A DNA stretch of 64,000 nucleotides from Actinoallomurus spadix (GCF_024055725.1 NZ_JAMXMX010000008.1:186001-250000), one strand, 5' to 3'. Positions 8,297-15,952 are shown, counted from the stretch's first letter. The notes: a model not told the origin generated them from the letters alone. Numbers and translations: made by a program.

Positions 8297-8765
8297 TCAT
8301 TCCCGTCCGGAGTGCACGCGGGTCAGCTCCACCACCGGGATCGTGCGGATGCCGGCGGTCTTCTCGTAGTCGCCGAAGACGGGGTAGTGCTGTACCACGG
8401 TGGCCCAGGTCCGGTCGCGCTCCTCGCCTTTCAGGGCGGCCAGTTGGCCGCCGACCTGCCCCGCGTTCGCCCGAAATTCCTCGATTATCCGCTCGTCGAT
8501 GTCGCTCATCGCCCTGCCTTCCCGGCCGCCGCCCGAGGTGAGCCATTCGTACCTTCCATCCCGTCAACACCGGCGGCACCGTTTTATGCCGCCCATGTAC
8601 TGACGTTGCCGCGGCCAGGGCGTGTTTGCGGTGTTCGTCCGTTGTGCCGACGAATCCGCCGCTTCGGCGATCCACCGAACAGCGCACCTAACGCAGGCGG
8701 AAGACCTGGCTCTGGGTCCGGACGCCGCCGCTCTTGGCCGCGACGACGTACGTCCCCGGCCGGGC
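8011..8765. repeat. Three dispersed copies of CGACGTACGT-CCCGGCCGGG
   Basis: Copies at 8011-8033, 8272-8291 and 8744-8765. Each consists of two self-complementary blocks (ACGTACGT and CCCGGCCGGG). The third copy encodes RPGTYV in the membrane-anchored protein; the other two are outside any good gene. Together with the two copies of CATCCCGTCAACAnCGGCG (7888, 8557) they suggest duplication of this gene's 3' end. Confidence 0.6.
8297..8509 (-). pseudogene. Deazaflavin-dependent nitroreductase with the central core deleted
   Basis: A 70-codon intact frame. The first 22 residues (MSDIDERIIEEFRANAGQVGG) match the usual N-terminus of F420-dependent nitroreductase-family (DDN/DUF385) proteins. From about residue 27 it reads KGEERDRTWATVVQHYPVF, then IRTIPVVELTRV, the usual C-terminus. 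The roughly 65-70 residues between, which carry the phosphate- and F420-binding GxKSG and AWYHNL-type motifs, are absent without frame loss. It therefore cannot bind F420 in the known way. Either a relic or a minimal protein of new function; a relic is more likely. Confidence 0.7.
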
Positions 8766-9353
8766 GCGCGAGTCGCCGCCGCAGCGCGTACGGTCCCAGT
8801 CGACGTCCGCGATGTACGGCACACCCCGCCGGAGGACCCGGAGGTCGGAGGCGGGACGGTCGGCGCACCGGTCGGACGACCAGACGCGGTCCGAGCCGGA
8901 GGTGATCCGCAGCCGCAGCGCCTTCGCTCCCACGTCGAACGTGCAGGGCCGGTGGCCGGTGTTCACCACGCTGATCCGGAACCGCGGGTGTTCCTTGTCC
9001 TGGTAGACGTCCTTGGTGGACGTGAGCCCGACGACGACGTCCGCCTCGTCACAGGGATCACCGCTGCGCGGCTTCGCGAGCGGCACCCCGGCGGTCACCG
9101 TGACCGTCACCGTCGGCGTCGGCGTCGGCGTCAACGTCGGAGCAACCGGCGTCACCACCGGAGTGGCGGTGACCTGCGGCGGCGTCATCGAGGCGGCGGT
9201 ATCGCGCACCTGGGCCGCCGGCTTCTTGTGATCGGGACCCGAGCAGGCCCACGCCATCAGGCCGATGGCGGTGATCCCCCCGGCGAGGACGTAGACCCGG
9301 CGGCGCCAGTAGGCGTCCGCCTCCCCCAGGTCCCCGTGCGTGTCGGAGTCCAT
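8688..9353 (-). CDS. Membrane-anchored extracytoplasmic protein, function unknown
   Basis: Protein of 221 aa. A short cytoplasmic N-terminus, then one membrane helix at about residues 20-37 (VYVLAGGITAIGLMAWACS), a Thr/Pro/Val-rich linker at about 55-88 with TPTPTPTVTVTVT, then a globular domain of about 125 residues with five Cys. The domain looks like an immunoglobulin-type beta sandwich (FRISVVNTGHRPCTFDVGAKALRLRI and PGTYVVAAK), as in actinobacterial DUF4232-like and BsuPI-like domains. A gene of this kind lies between disA and mutY in mycobacteria too (Rv3587c region). Divergent from mutY. Substrate or partner unknown. Confidence 0.75.
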   Translation of the reverse strand: MDSDTHGDLGEADAYWRRRVYVLAGGITAIGLMAWACSGPDHKKPAAQVRDTAASMTPPQVTATPVVTPVAPTLTPTPTPTVTVTVTAGVPLAKPRSGDPCDEADVVVGLTSTKDVYQDKEHPRFRISVVNTGHRPCTFDVGAKALRLRITSGSDRVWSSDRCADRPASDLRVLRRGVPYIADVDWDRTRCGGDSRARPGTYVVAAKSGGVRTQSQVFRLR

Positions 9354-9419
9354 ACGCTGAGTATCCTTTTTTGATCAGTGCGTGCCATCGCGACCCGCCG
9401 TGCCAGGATCGAACTCACC

Positions 9420-10295
9420 ATGCACCGACCTACCTACGCCGAACCCATTCTCAGCTGGTACGCCCAGAACGCCCGGGATCTGCCGTGGCGCCGGCCGGAC
9501 GCCTCCCCCTGGGCGGTCCTGGTCAGCGAGATCATGCTGCAGCAGACGCCGGTCTCCCGGGTGCTGCCCGCGTACGAGGCGTGGCTGACCCGATGGCCCA
9601 CTCCCGCCGCGCTGGCCGCCGAGCCGCCCGGAGAGGCCGTCCGCGCCTGGGGCCGGCTGGGCTATCCCCGGCGCGCGCTGAACCTGCACGCGAGCGCCCG
9701 CGCGATCGTCGAGCGCCACGACGGGCAGGTGCCCTCGGCGTACGACGACCTGCGGGCGCTGCCGGGCGTCGGCGCGTACACCGCCGCCGCGGTGGCGAGC
9801 TTCGCCTACCGGCAGCGGCACGCCGTCCTGGACACCAACGTGCGCCGCGTGCTGGCCCGGATGGTCACCGGCGTGGAGTACCCGCCGAAGACGCAGACGG
9901 CCGCCGAGGTCCGCCTCGCCGAGTCGCTGCTGCCGCCGGACGCCGAGACGGCCGCGACCTGGGGCGTGGCCGTGATGGAACTGGGCGCACTCGTCTGCAC
10001 GGCACGGACCCCCCGCTGCGCCGACTGCCCGGTCACCGCCTCCTGCGCCTGGCGGCTGGCGGGCAAGCCCGCGTACGACGGCCCCGCCCGTAAGGGCCAG
10101 ACGTACGCCGGGACCGACCGCCAGTGCCGGGGCCGTCTCCTCGCCGTTCTGCGGCACGCCAGCGGCCCCGTGGAGCGCGCGGCGCTGGACGACGCCTGGG
10201 ACGACGTACGCCAGCGCGAGCGCGCCCTCTCGTCGCTCATCGAGGACGGCCTCATCGACCCCCTGGACGACGGCCGCTTCGCCCTCCCCCGCTGA
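9420..10295 (+). CDS. mutY: A/G-specific adenine glycosylase MutY
   Basis: Base-excision repair glycosylase of 291 aa that removes adenine opposite 8-oxoguanine. Glu37 in SEIMLQQT is the catalytic acid. The helix-hairpin-helix GVGAYTA is at about 116-122, catalytic Asp138 is in LDTNVRRVLARM, and the 4Fe-4S loop uses C193, C200, C203 and C209 (C-x6-C-x2-C-x5-C). The C-terminal 70 residues are short compared with Escherichia MutY, so a full NUDIX-like 8-oxoG sensor is absent, as often in actinobacteria. ATG 9420 is preferred because it opens the family N-terminus; an in-frame GTG lies upstream. Confidence 0.95.
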   Translation: MHRPTYAEPILSWYAQNARDLPWRRPDASPWAVLVSEIMLQQTPVSRVLPAYEAWLTRWPTPAALAAEPPGEAVRAWGRLGYPRRALNLHASARAIVERHDGQVPSAYDDLRALPGVGAYTAAAVASFAYRQRHAVLDTNVRRVLARMVTGVEYPPKTQTAAEVRLAESLLPPDAETAATWGVAVMELGALVCTARTPRCADCPVTASCAWRLAGKPAYDGPARKGQTYAGTDRQCRGRLLAVLRHASGPVERAALDDAWDDVRQRERALSSLIEDGLIDPLDDGRFALPR

Positions 10296-10320
10296 CGGCA
10301 CGACAGAGCCGGGCGCCGGA

Positions 10321-10533
10321 TCAGACCGCGTCGGGCTGAGGCCGATGAGCGGCCTGTACGGCCTCGAAGAGCGTGGGGATCAGGCCGTCGTCGAGTTCGA
10401 CGACGAGGAGTTCGTCCTCGCCGAACCGGATGGACGTGATCTCCTCGTCCTCGTGCCACACGACCCGCAGCGTCGTGTTCTCGGGGATGTGGGCGCAGGT
10501 GGAGACGTACACGCCCTCGACCTTCATCAGCAC
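10321..10533 (-). CDS. Small acidic protein of unknown function
   Basis: A 70-residue frame (68 if the second Met is used) rich in Glu/Asp: MKVEGVYVSTCAHIPENTTL then EDELLVVELDDGLIPTLFEAV. Codon use is coding-like and it is divergent from the XRE regulator. Small proteins beside XRE+DUF397 pairs in actinomycetes often belong to the same WhiJ-type regulatory module, so it could be the third member, but this is inference. Not recognised as a named family. Confidence 0.6.
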   Translation of the reverse strand: MLMKVEGVYVSTCAHIPENTTLRVVWHEDEEITSIRFGEDELLVVELDDGLIPTLFEAVQAAHRPQPDAV

Positions 10534-10658
10534 GGTGACCTCCTGTGATCGGACTTCGCCATCTGCCTGACGATGGTGTCACCGGGTGATTACGCTGCGG
10601 AATTGTTCCAGCTCGTACCCCTCAGTTCTCCCCCGACGCGTACAAGGAGCCCGTATCC

Positions 10659-11447
10659 ATGACGAACTCCTCCGGCTTCGTCGCCTACTTCGGCACCGAA
10701 CTACGCCGTCACCGCGAACGCCTGGGCTGGCCTCGCGAACAACTCGCCGAGCGCGTCCCGTGGTCCGTCTGGACGGTCGCCTCCGTCGAGCAGGGCCGCC
10801 GCAAACCCCCACCCGGCCTCGGCGAACACGCCGACGCCCTCTTCAACCTCCCCGGCGTCATGACCGAACTCTCCAAGAAGGCCCAGGACGACAGCACCCC
10901 CTTCGGCGACCGCATCGAACTCGAACAACGCGCAGACGCGATCTGCGAATACGACATGAGACTGGTGCCAGGGCTACTCCAGACGGAGCAGTACGCCCGC
11001 TTAGTACATCGAGCCCGCCGACATCTATCTCCAGAAGAGGTCGAAGACCTGGTTCAGCTCCGAATGCGGCGTCAGCGAATCTTCGACCGGGAACATCCGC
11101 CTCTCCTTCACGCGATCATCGACGAAGCGGTCCTATGCCGCCGAATCGGTGATCCGGCGGCCATGCGCGAGCAGCTACAGGCGCTGGGTGCTCCTCGCCG
11201 GAACGTCACCATCCAGGTCCTTCCGTTCTCTGCGTGCCTGCACGAAGCAATCGATGGGCCGATCACCATCATGTGTCTTCCCGAAGAGCCTGACGTCGCG
11301 TACTCCGACGGCTGGCCACGCGGTCAGCTGATCGACACTCCGGGTGAGGTGCTTCGGGCACACCGGGCCTTTCAGCAACTCGCCGCCCTGGCGTTGCCAC
11401 CGGACCTTTCCGCAGAGATGATCGAGGCATACGCGGAGGAGGCGTAA
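10659..11447 (+). CDS. XRE-family regulator with DUF5753 domain
   Basis: Regulator of 262 aa. Residues about 8-65 form an XRE helix-turn-helix (LRRHRERLGWPREQLAERV then WTVASVEQGRRKPP). Residues about 85-260 form the DUF5753 domain, with LEQRADAICEYDMRLVPGLLQTEQYAR and ITIMCLPEEPDVAY as hallmarks. Such proteins pair with small DUF397 proteins and occur in many copies in filamentous actinomycetes (WhiJ-like modules tied to development or secondary metabolism). ATG 10659 follows AAGGAG. A DUF397 gene follows after four bases. Confidence 0.92.
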   Translation: MTNSSGFVAYFGTELRRHRERLGWPREQLAERVPWSVWTVASVEQGRRKPPPGLGEHADALFNLPGVMTELSKKAQDDSTPFGDRIELEQRADAICEYDMRLVPGLLQTEQYARLVHRARRHLSPEEVEDLVQLRMRRQRIFDREHPPLLHAIIDEAVLCRRIGDPAAMREQLQALGAPRRNVTIQVLPFSACLHEAIDGPITIMCLPEEPDVAYSDGWPRGQLIDTPGEVLRAHRAFQQLAALALPPDLSAEMIEAYAEEA

Positions 11448-11451
11448 CAAC

Positions 11452-11544
11452 ATGCGTGAATGGCGCAAGGCCACCTATAGCGGCACCGGAGACTCCAACT
11501 GCGTCGAGGTCACCGAGTGGTCCGACGGAGCCGACCAGTCCTGA
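11452..11544 (+). CDS. C-terminally truncated DUF397 protein
   Basis: A 30-codon frame directly behind the XRE/DUF5753 gene, with a GGAGGAGG site overlapping that gene's end. It starts like DUF397 partners (WRKATYSGTGDSNCVEV) but stops after TEWSDGADQS. Family members normally continue for another 30 or so residues with a VRDSKD-type strand and a terminal FLA-type helix; these are missing. The in-frame stop (TGA 11542) is followed by the start of an unrelated gene 15 bases on, so the 3' half has been lost. Confidence 0.7.
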   Translation: MREWRKATYSGTGDSNCVEVTEWSDGADQS

Positions 11545-11558
11545 TAGGCGGCCAGCGT

Positions 11559-12131
11559 ATGGCCTGGACGGCACCGGAGGCGCGGCGCGATTCGGCCCAT
11601 CTTCAGGCGGTCACCGCGGATGAGCGTACGACGCTGGATACCTGGTTGGATCATCATCGGCGGACGCTGTTGTGGAAGTGCGGGGGGCTGACCGCCGAGC
11701 AGCTCAAGCGGCCGTGCGTCGAGCCGTCCGGCCTGTCGCTGCTCGGCCTGGTCCGTCACATGGCCGAGGTGGAGCGTGACTGGTTCCGGTACCGCTTCGC
11801 CGGGCAGCGGCCCGGCTATCTCTACTGCACCGATGAGGACTTGAACGCCAAGTTCGACGTGGCGGACGCCGATGCGGAGGCGGACCTGGCGGCGTACGTC
11901 CGGGAGATCGAGCTCGTCCAGGAGGTGACGTCGGGGCGCTCGCTCGACGAGACCTTCCTCGACCCTCGCGTCGGCGTCGAGATGACCCTCCGCTGGGTGT
12001 ACACGACGATGATTCAGGAGTACGCCCGGCACAACGGCCACGCCGACCTGATCCGCTCCGGAGGCACCCCACCCGATCCAAGCCGTCACCTGAGGAGGGA
12101 TTTGTCCCCGCTCAGGGGACAGCGCCGGTGA
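11559..12131 (+). CDS. DinB-like (DUF664) protein with replaced C-terminus
   Basis: Protein of 190 aa of the DinB/DUF664 four-helix-bundle family, often metal-dependent thiol transferases or of unknown role. Helix markers are TTLDTWLDHHRRTLLWKCGGL, LSLLGLVRHMAEVERDWF and TMIQEYARHNGHADLIR; the His residues in these helices are the putative metal triad. After HADLIR the family usually ends with a short ERIDG-type tail; here it continues into SGGTPPDPSRHLRRDL, which looks like read-through into foreign sequence. A 21-bp match to the HNGHADL codons recurs at 12732-12752. ATG 11559 is the best family start. Confidence 0.82.
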   Translation: MAWTAPEARRDSAHLQAVTADERTTLDTWLDHHRRTLLWKCGGLTAEQLKRPCVEPSGLSLLGLVRHMAEVERDWFRYRFAGQRPGYLYCTDEDLNAKFDVADADAEADLAAYVREIELVQEVTSGRSLDETFLDPRVGVEMTLRWVYTTMIQEYARHNGHADLIRSGGTPPDPSRHLRRDLSPLRGQRR

Positions 12132-12162
12132 AGAACCCCATCCTCCTGAGGGGCCGCGCGGA

Positions 12163-12639
12163 TCAGTGCTCATCGCCGGCGGCGCGCCGGGTGGGTGTCC
12201 CAGCGTCCGCAGACCCTGGTCCGCCTCCGCCGCCGAAGACCATGCGGTGCCCGCGGGCCGTGTCCATGTACTCGCGGACCCGGTGGATCAGGCCGTCCTG
12301 GAGTTCGAAGACGAAGCAGTAGTCGTTGGCGTAGTGGTTGCCGTTGGCGAGGGTCGCCGTCATGGTCTCCTCCACGATCACCCGGTCGTCGGCCGCGTAG
12401 ATCCCGTGGAACGTGACGGTGACGTCACGTACGAAGAAACGAGGGAAGTCCTCGGCGAGGAAGCGCACGATCGCCTTCTTGCCGACCATGTGGCTGGGGG
12501 CCTTCAGCGCGAGGGCGGTCGCGTTCCCCGGCGGGGCGAGCCACTCGGCGTCTTCGGTGAAGACCGCTCCGATCCGCTCGGCGTCGTGGCTGGCGAACGC
12601 GTCCCAGGCGCCCTGGACGATGGCGCGACTCTGCTGCAT
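12163..12639 (-). CDS. NTF2-like / SnoaL-type protein
   Basis: Cone-fold protein of 158 aa of the nuclear-transport-factor-2/ketosteroid-isomerase superfamily. Core elements are AIVQGAWDAFASHDAERIGAVF near residue 6, EDAEWLAPPG, the VGKKAIVRFLAEDF helix, VIVEETMTATLANGN and YCFVFELQDGLIHRVREYMD. A glycine- and Ala/Thr-rich tail (from about 136) has no known role. Members are polyketide cyclases, isomerases or of unknown function; nothing here fixes the substrate. It lies between the two copies of the DinB 21-bp repeat. Confidence 0.85.
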   Translation of the reverse strand: MQQSRAIVQGAWDAFASHDAERIGAVFTEDAEWLAPPGNATALALKAPSHMVGKKAIVRFLAEDFPRFFVRDVTVTFHGIYAADDRVIVEETMTATLANGNHYANDYCFVFELQDGLIHRVREYMDTARGHRMVFGGGGGPGSADAGTPTRRAAGDEH

Positions 12640-12710
12640 GAGCCGTAACGGTAGGCAGGTGCGCGTTCAGGATCCGGCGGCTTTCCGCCGTCATCCCCGG
12701 CGCCGGGACC

Positions 12711-12788
12711 GACGCCCGCGAGATCGAGTGTCACAACGGCCACGCCGACCTGCTTCGCGAGCGCGTCGACGGCGCGACCGGACGCTGA
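12711..12788 (+). pseudogene. C-terminal relic of a second DinB/DUF664 gene
   Basis: The frame reads CHNGHADLLRERVDGATGR and stops at 12788, the normal end of DUF664 proteins. There is no N-terminal part upstream. The codons for HNGHADL (12732-12752) are base-for-base identical over 21 bp to 12030-12050 in the nearly complete gene 700 bp upstream. Confidence 0.7.
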
Positions 12789-12793
12789 GCCGG

Positions 12794-13378
12794 CTATCGC
12801 ACGCCGCTCCGGGCATCGTCGCCGAGGAAGGGCGCCAGCAGCTCGGCCGTGAGGGTGCGCAGCCGGGCGCGGATCGCCGGGTCGTACGTGCCCTCGTGTG
12901 CCCTCGCCTCGCTCTCACCGTCGAAGTACCGGCCCGTGACGGCGCCGCCGGCCGGGCCGGCCGCGAGGTTCAGCACCGCCTTCGCGCCCGTGCCCACCGT
13001 GGACATGGGCGGCATCATCGCCTCCCGGGCCATGTGGGTGTTCATGAACGTCGCGGGGTGCAGGCAGTTGACGGTGATCCCGTCGCTCGCGAGTTCACCC
13101 GCGAGATCGAAGGTGAAGGCGGCCAGCGCGAACTTGCTGCGGTAGTAGGCCTGGGCACCGCTGTAGCCGGCGTCCATCCGCGGGTCGGCGAAGTCGACCG
13201 GGGCCTGGCCGACCGAGCCGACGTTGACGATCCGGGCGGGCGCCCCGTCGCGCAGGGCCGGCGTCAGCCGCCGTGCCGGCAGCGCCGGAGCCAGGTAGTT
13301 CACGGCGAGCCGCAGCTCGTGGCCGTCCGCGCTCAGCCGCCGCCTGCGGTACGGCGGCCGACCGGCGCCGATCCCCGC
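12794..13378 (-). pseudogene. Short-chain dehydrogenase/reductase lacking its N-terminal NAD(P)-binding part
   Basis: From about 13378 downward the frame reads like an SDR from the NNAG region onward (AGIGAGRPPYRR, ELRLAVNYLAP, RIVNVGSVGQ, then the Tyr-x3-Lys pair in QAYYRSKFALA and TVNCLHPATFMNT). The roughly 80 N-terminal residues with TGxxxGIG and the first Rossmann strands are missing; upstream sequence in the same frame is not protein-like. The ORF stays open to 13501 but a functional cofactor site cannot form, so this is a truncated gene. Confidence 0.75.
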
Positions 13379-13389
13379 AGACCCGCTCC

Positions 13390-13521
13390 ATGCGCGTGGC
13401 GATCGAGGCGGCGGCCCGGCTCTACGAGTCGCTGGCCGATTGGGCCGCGTGGGCGCAGACCGTCCCTCCGGCCGTACCGGCCACGAACGACGAAGCCGCA
13501 CCGGTCGACGACGAGACCTGA
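13390..13521 (+). pseudogene. C-terminal fragment of an unidentified gene
   Basis: A 43-codon tail reading MRVAIEAAARLYESLADW and ending in a Glu/Asp-rich stretch, stopped at 13521 and followed at once by a perfect terminator hairpin. It begins within 12 bases of where the SDR relic on the other strand starts, so two cut genes meet here. The family is not recognisable from so short a piece. A genuine 43-residue protein is the alternative. Confidence 0.4.
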
Positions 13522-13551
13522 GCCGGGGCCCGTGCGGTGGCGGGCCCCGGC
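13522..13551. terminator. Perfect 11-bp stem terminator
   Basis: GCCGGGGCCCG (13522-13532) and CGGGCCCCGGC (13541-13551) with an 8-base loop. It starts one base after the stop codon of the plus-strand fragment and lies eight bases beyond the GH44 stop on the other strand, so it can act in both directions. Confidence 0.8.
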
Positions 13552-13558
13552 ATTGTGA

Positions 13559-15823
13559 TCAGCTACCGCACTTCTGGCCGTTCAGGGTGAAGGCCGTCGG
13601 GACGGGGTTCTGGCCTGACCAGGTGCCGTTGAAGCCGACCGTGGTCGACGCGCCGGGGTTCAGGTGGCCGTTCCAGCTCAGGCCGGCCGCGGTGACGCTC
13701 TTGCCGGTCTGGGTCCACGTCGCGGACCAGCCCTGGGTGACCCGCTGACCGGCGTCGGGGAAGTCGAACGCCAGCTTCCACGCGTCGACCGCCTTCGTAC
13801 CGGTGTTGGTGATGGAGACGCTCGCGGTGAAGCCGCCCGGCCAGCTGCTGCCGATCGCGTACGCGACCTTGCAGGTTCCCGCCGACGTGGCCGCCGTCCG
13901 TACGGTCAGCGAGGGCGAGAGCGGTGAGACGTTGCCGGCCTTGTCGCGGGCCCGGACGGCGAACGTGTAGGAGGTGTCCGGGGTGAGGCCGGTCACCGTG
14001 TACGACGTGCCGGTGGTGGCGCCTACCTGGGTCGTCGTGTCGCCGTCGACGCGGAGCACGTCGTAGCCGGTCACAACGCCGCCGGCCGACGGCGTCCAGC
14101 TCAGGGCGACGCTGTTGCTCGTGACCGTCCCGGCGACGGGCTTGCCCGGTGCGGTCGGCTGCTGCGTGTCACCGCCGCTCGGCAGCACCACCATGGTGAT
14201 CGAGTTGGCCGGGAAGGTGGCGTTGAAGCCGCTCGCGGTGACGGGCTGGTCGGCCTGCCGTACGACGCCGGTCAGGTCGGCGGAGCTGTAGCGGTAGACC
14301 TGCGCGGTGCCGGCGGAGGCGCCGGTGAGCGCGACCGGGGCGGCCAGGTCGTCACCGGTCTTGTTCACGACGACCATCGTGAGCGCCTTGTCGCTGGATC
14401 GCTCGGCGGCGTAGATCGCGAGCTTGCCCTGGTCCTCGCTGGTCGCCTTGACCGACGTCTCGCCGAACGCCCCGCCCTTGCCGTCGTAGTTCCGGTAGAT
14501 CCGGAACGCGTCGGCCACCGGCTGGTCGCTCGTGGGCGCGGTCCACAGGTCGGCCATGTCGAGTCCCTCGCGGCCGAAGATGCCGAGGACGTCCGCCTCG
14601 GCGAGCGCCCCGTTGAGGTCGCCGAAGGCGCCCCAGCTGTACTCGGTCATGGCGGTCTTCGTCCCGGGATAGTGCTGGTCGACCAGGGCGCGCATCCTCG
14701 GGATCATCTGCACCGGCTGGTTGATCCAGCTCTCGTCGACGTACGTCGGGTCCCAGAGCTGGCGGGTGGAGCGCAGGCGCAGCGCCTTGGTGGTCGCGTC
14801 GCCCGGATCGCTGCTCGAGACGCCGGACTGCTGCGGGTACAGGTGGATGTCGAAGTAGTCCAGGATGCGGGTGCCGTGCGCCTGCTCGTACGCGCGCAGC
14901 TGGTCGAGGTACCACGGCCCGAGGTCCTCGCCGCCGTGCGCGGCCTTGTCCGGCGGGTTCGACCAGCAGCCGGTGCGGTTGCACTGGTCTTGATCGAGGC
15001 CGGAATAGAAGATCGAGTTCAGGCCCCAGCCGACCGGTCCGAGGGTCTTGGCGTCCGGGTCGGCCTCCTTCACCGCCGCGCCCCACTGGTACGTACGGTC
15101 ACGGAGCTCGTCGTAACCGAGGCCGGTGGGGCGGACGTCCCGCTGGGTGCTGTGCCAGATGTCCGGCTCGTTGTCCAGGTCGTAGAAGCGCACTCCGCCG
15201 TCGGCGGCGCCGCCGTAGCGGCTCTTCAGGTGGGCGATCCAGTCCTTGGCGTACTGCGGGCCGACCTCGACGCTGGTGTCCGTCGGGTCGTTGCCGGTGA
15301 TCTGGGTGCCGTCCGGGGTGACGCCGTTCCCGCAGTCCGGTGCCCACTGGTCGGTCTGCTGCTGCGGGCCGTACTTCGCCACGCTGAACCCGCACGCCTT
15401 CGCCCGGTCCTTCGCCACCCAGCCGATCATCGGGAGGGTGAGGATGGTCTTCGTGCCGGTGGCCTGGTCCTGGTCGACGAAGCGGTCGGTCTCCGAGCCG
15501 TCGGGCAGCGTGGACGGGTCGGGGTTGTCGTTGGGGATGTTCTCGAAGAACCAGTCGGCGGCGCGGTTGGTGGTGTCGTTGCGGAAGTTGTAGCGGGAGG
15601 TGGCGTTGCCGCCCCAGCGCCGTACCGGCAGGCGCAGGTCACGGGCGAGGGCCTCGTCGGCGAAGTTCATGCCGTAGATGTAGGGGCTGATCGCGTGCCG
15701 GGCGGCCGTCGTGTCGACGGCGAGAGCGGGGCCGGTGGCGGCCTGGGCGGGCCGTGCCGCGATCACGCCGCCGCCGAGGGCGGCGGCGAGCGCGACCGAG
15801 AGCAGTGCGGGGGCAGTGCGCAC
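13559..15823 (-). CDS. Secreted GH44 glucanase/xyloglucanase with Fn3 and CBM2
   Basis: Exported plant-cell-wall hydrolase of 754 aa. Signal peptide at about 1-29 (cut near AQA-AT). The GH44 catalytic domain (about 30-540) carries VRRWGGNATSRYNF near 67, the acid/base Glu219 in YDLDNEPDIW and the nucleophile Glu394 in MTEYSWGAF. A fibronectin III linker follows at about 565-650, then a family 2 cellulose-binding module at about 655-754 with conserved Trp residues and terminal Cys pair. GTG 15823 is chosen for its AAAGGA site and signal peptide. A perfect CebR operator lies 18 bases upstream, so expression is probably induced by cello-oligosaccharides. Confidence 0.93.
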   Translation of the reverse strand: MRTAPALLSVALAAALGGGVIAARPAQAATGPALAVDTTAARHAISPYIYGMNFADEALARDLRLPVRRWGGNATSRYNFRNDTTNRAADWFFENIPNDNPDPSTLPDGSETDRFVDQDQATGTKTILTLPMIGWVAKDRAKACGFSVAKYGPQQQTDQWAPDCGNGVTPDGTQITGNDPTDTSVEVGPQYAKDWIAHLKSRYGGAADGGVRFYDLDNEPDIWHSTQRDVRPTGLGYDELRDRTYQWGAAVKEADPDAKTLGPVGWGLNSIFYSGLDQDQCNRTGCWSNPPDKAAHGGEDLGPWYLDQLRAYEQAHGTRILDYFDIHLYPQQSGVSSSDPGDATTKALRLRSTRQLWDPTYVDESWINQPVQMIPRMRALVDQHYPGTKTAMTEYSWGAFGDLNGALAEADVLGIFGREGLDMADLWTAPTSDQPVADAFRIYRNYDGKGGAFGETSVKATSEDQGKLAIYAAERSSDKALTMVVVNKTGDDLAAPVALTGASAGTAQVYRYSSADLTGVVRQADQPVTASGFNATFPANSITMVVLPSGGDTQQPTAPGKPVAGTVTSNSVALSWTPSAGGVVTGYDVLRVDGDTTTQVGATTGTSYTVTGLTPDTSYTFAVRARDKAGNVSPLSPSLTVRTAATSAGTCKVAYAIGSSWPGGFTASVSITNTGTKAVDAWKLAFDFPDAGQRVTQGWSATWTQTGKSVTAAGLSWNGHLNPGASTTVGFNGTWSGQNPVPTAFTLNGQKCGS

Positions 15824-15840
15824 GGAGCGTCCTTTCGTCG

Positions 15841-15854
15841 TGGGAGCGCTCCCA
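15841..15854. promoter_or_regulatory. CebR-type operator
   Basis: TGGGAGCGCTCCCA, a perfect 14-bp palindrome identical to the operator bound by the LacI-family repressor CebR in Streptomyces (established knowledge). It lies between the promoter region and the GTG start of the GH44 gene, where a bound repressor would block transcription until cellobiose or cellotriose releases it. No cebR gene is obvious next to it. Confidence 0.88.
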
Positions 15855-15915
15855 TCGCACACAGCTCTTCGCAGCCCGTCAACGAAACCCGTGAATCTTT
15901 CACAACAAGATCGGC

Positions 15916-15952
15916 TTCGGGCATCCGCGCGACGTTCACGCGGATGCCCGAA
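15916..15952. terminator. Perfect 14-bp stem terminator of the aldo/keto reductase gene
   Basis: TTCGGGCATCCGCG (15916-15929) and CGCGGATGCCCGAA (15939-15952), loop of nine bases. It begins five bases past the reductase stop codon and also insulates the GH44 promoter. Confidence 0.85.
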
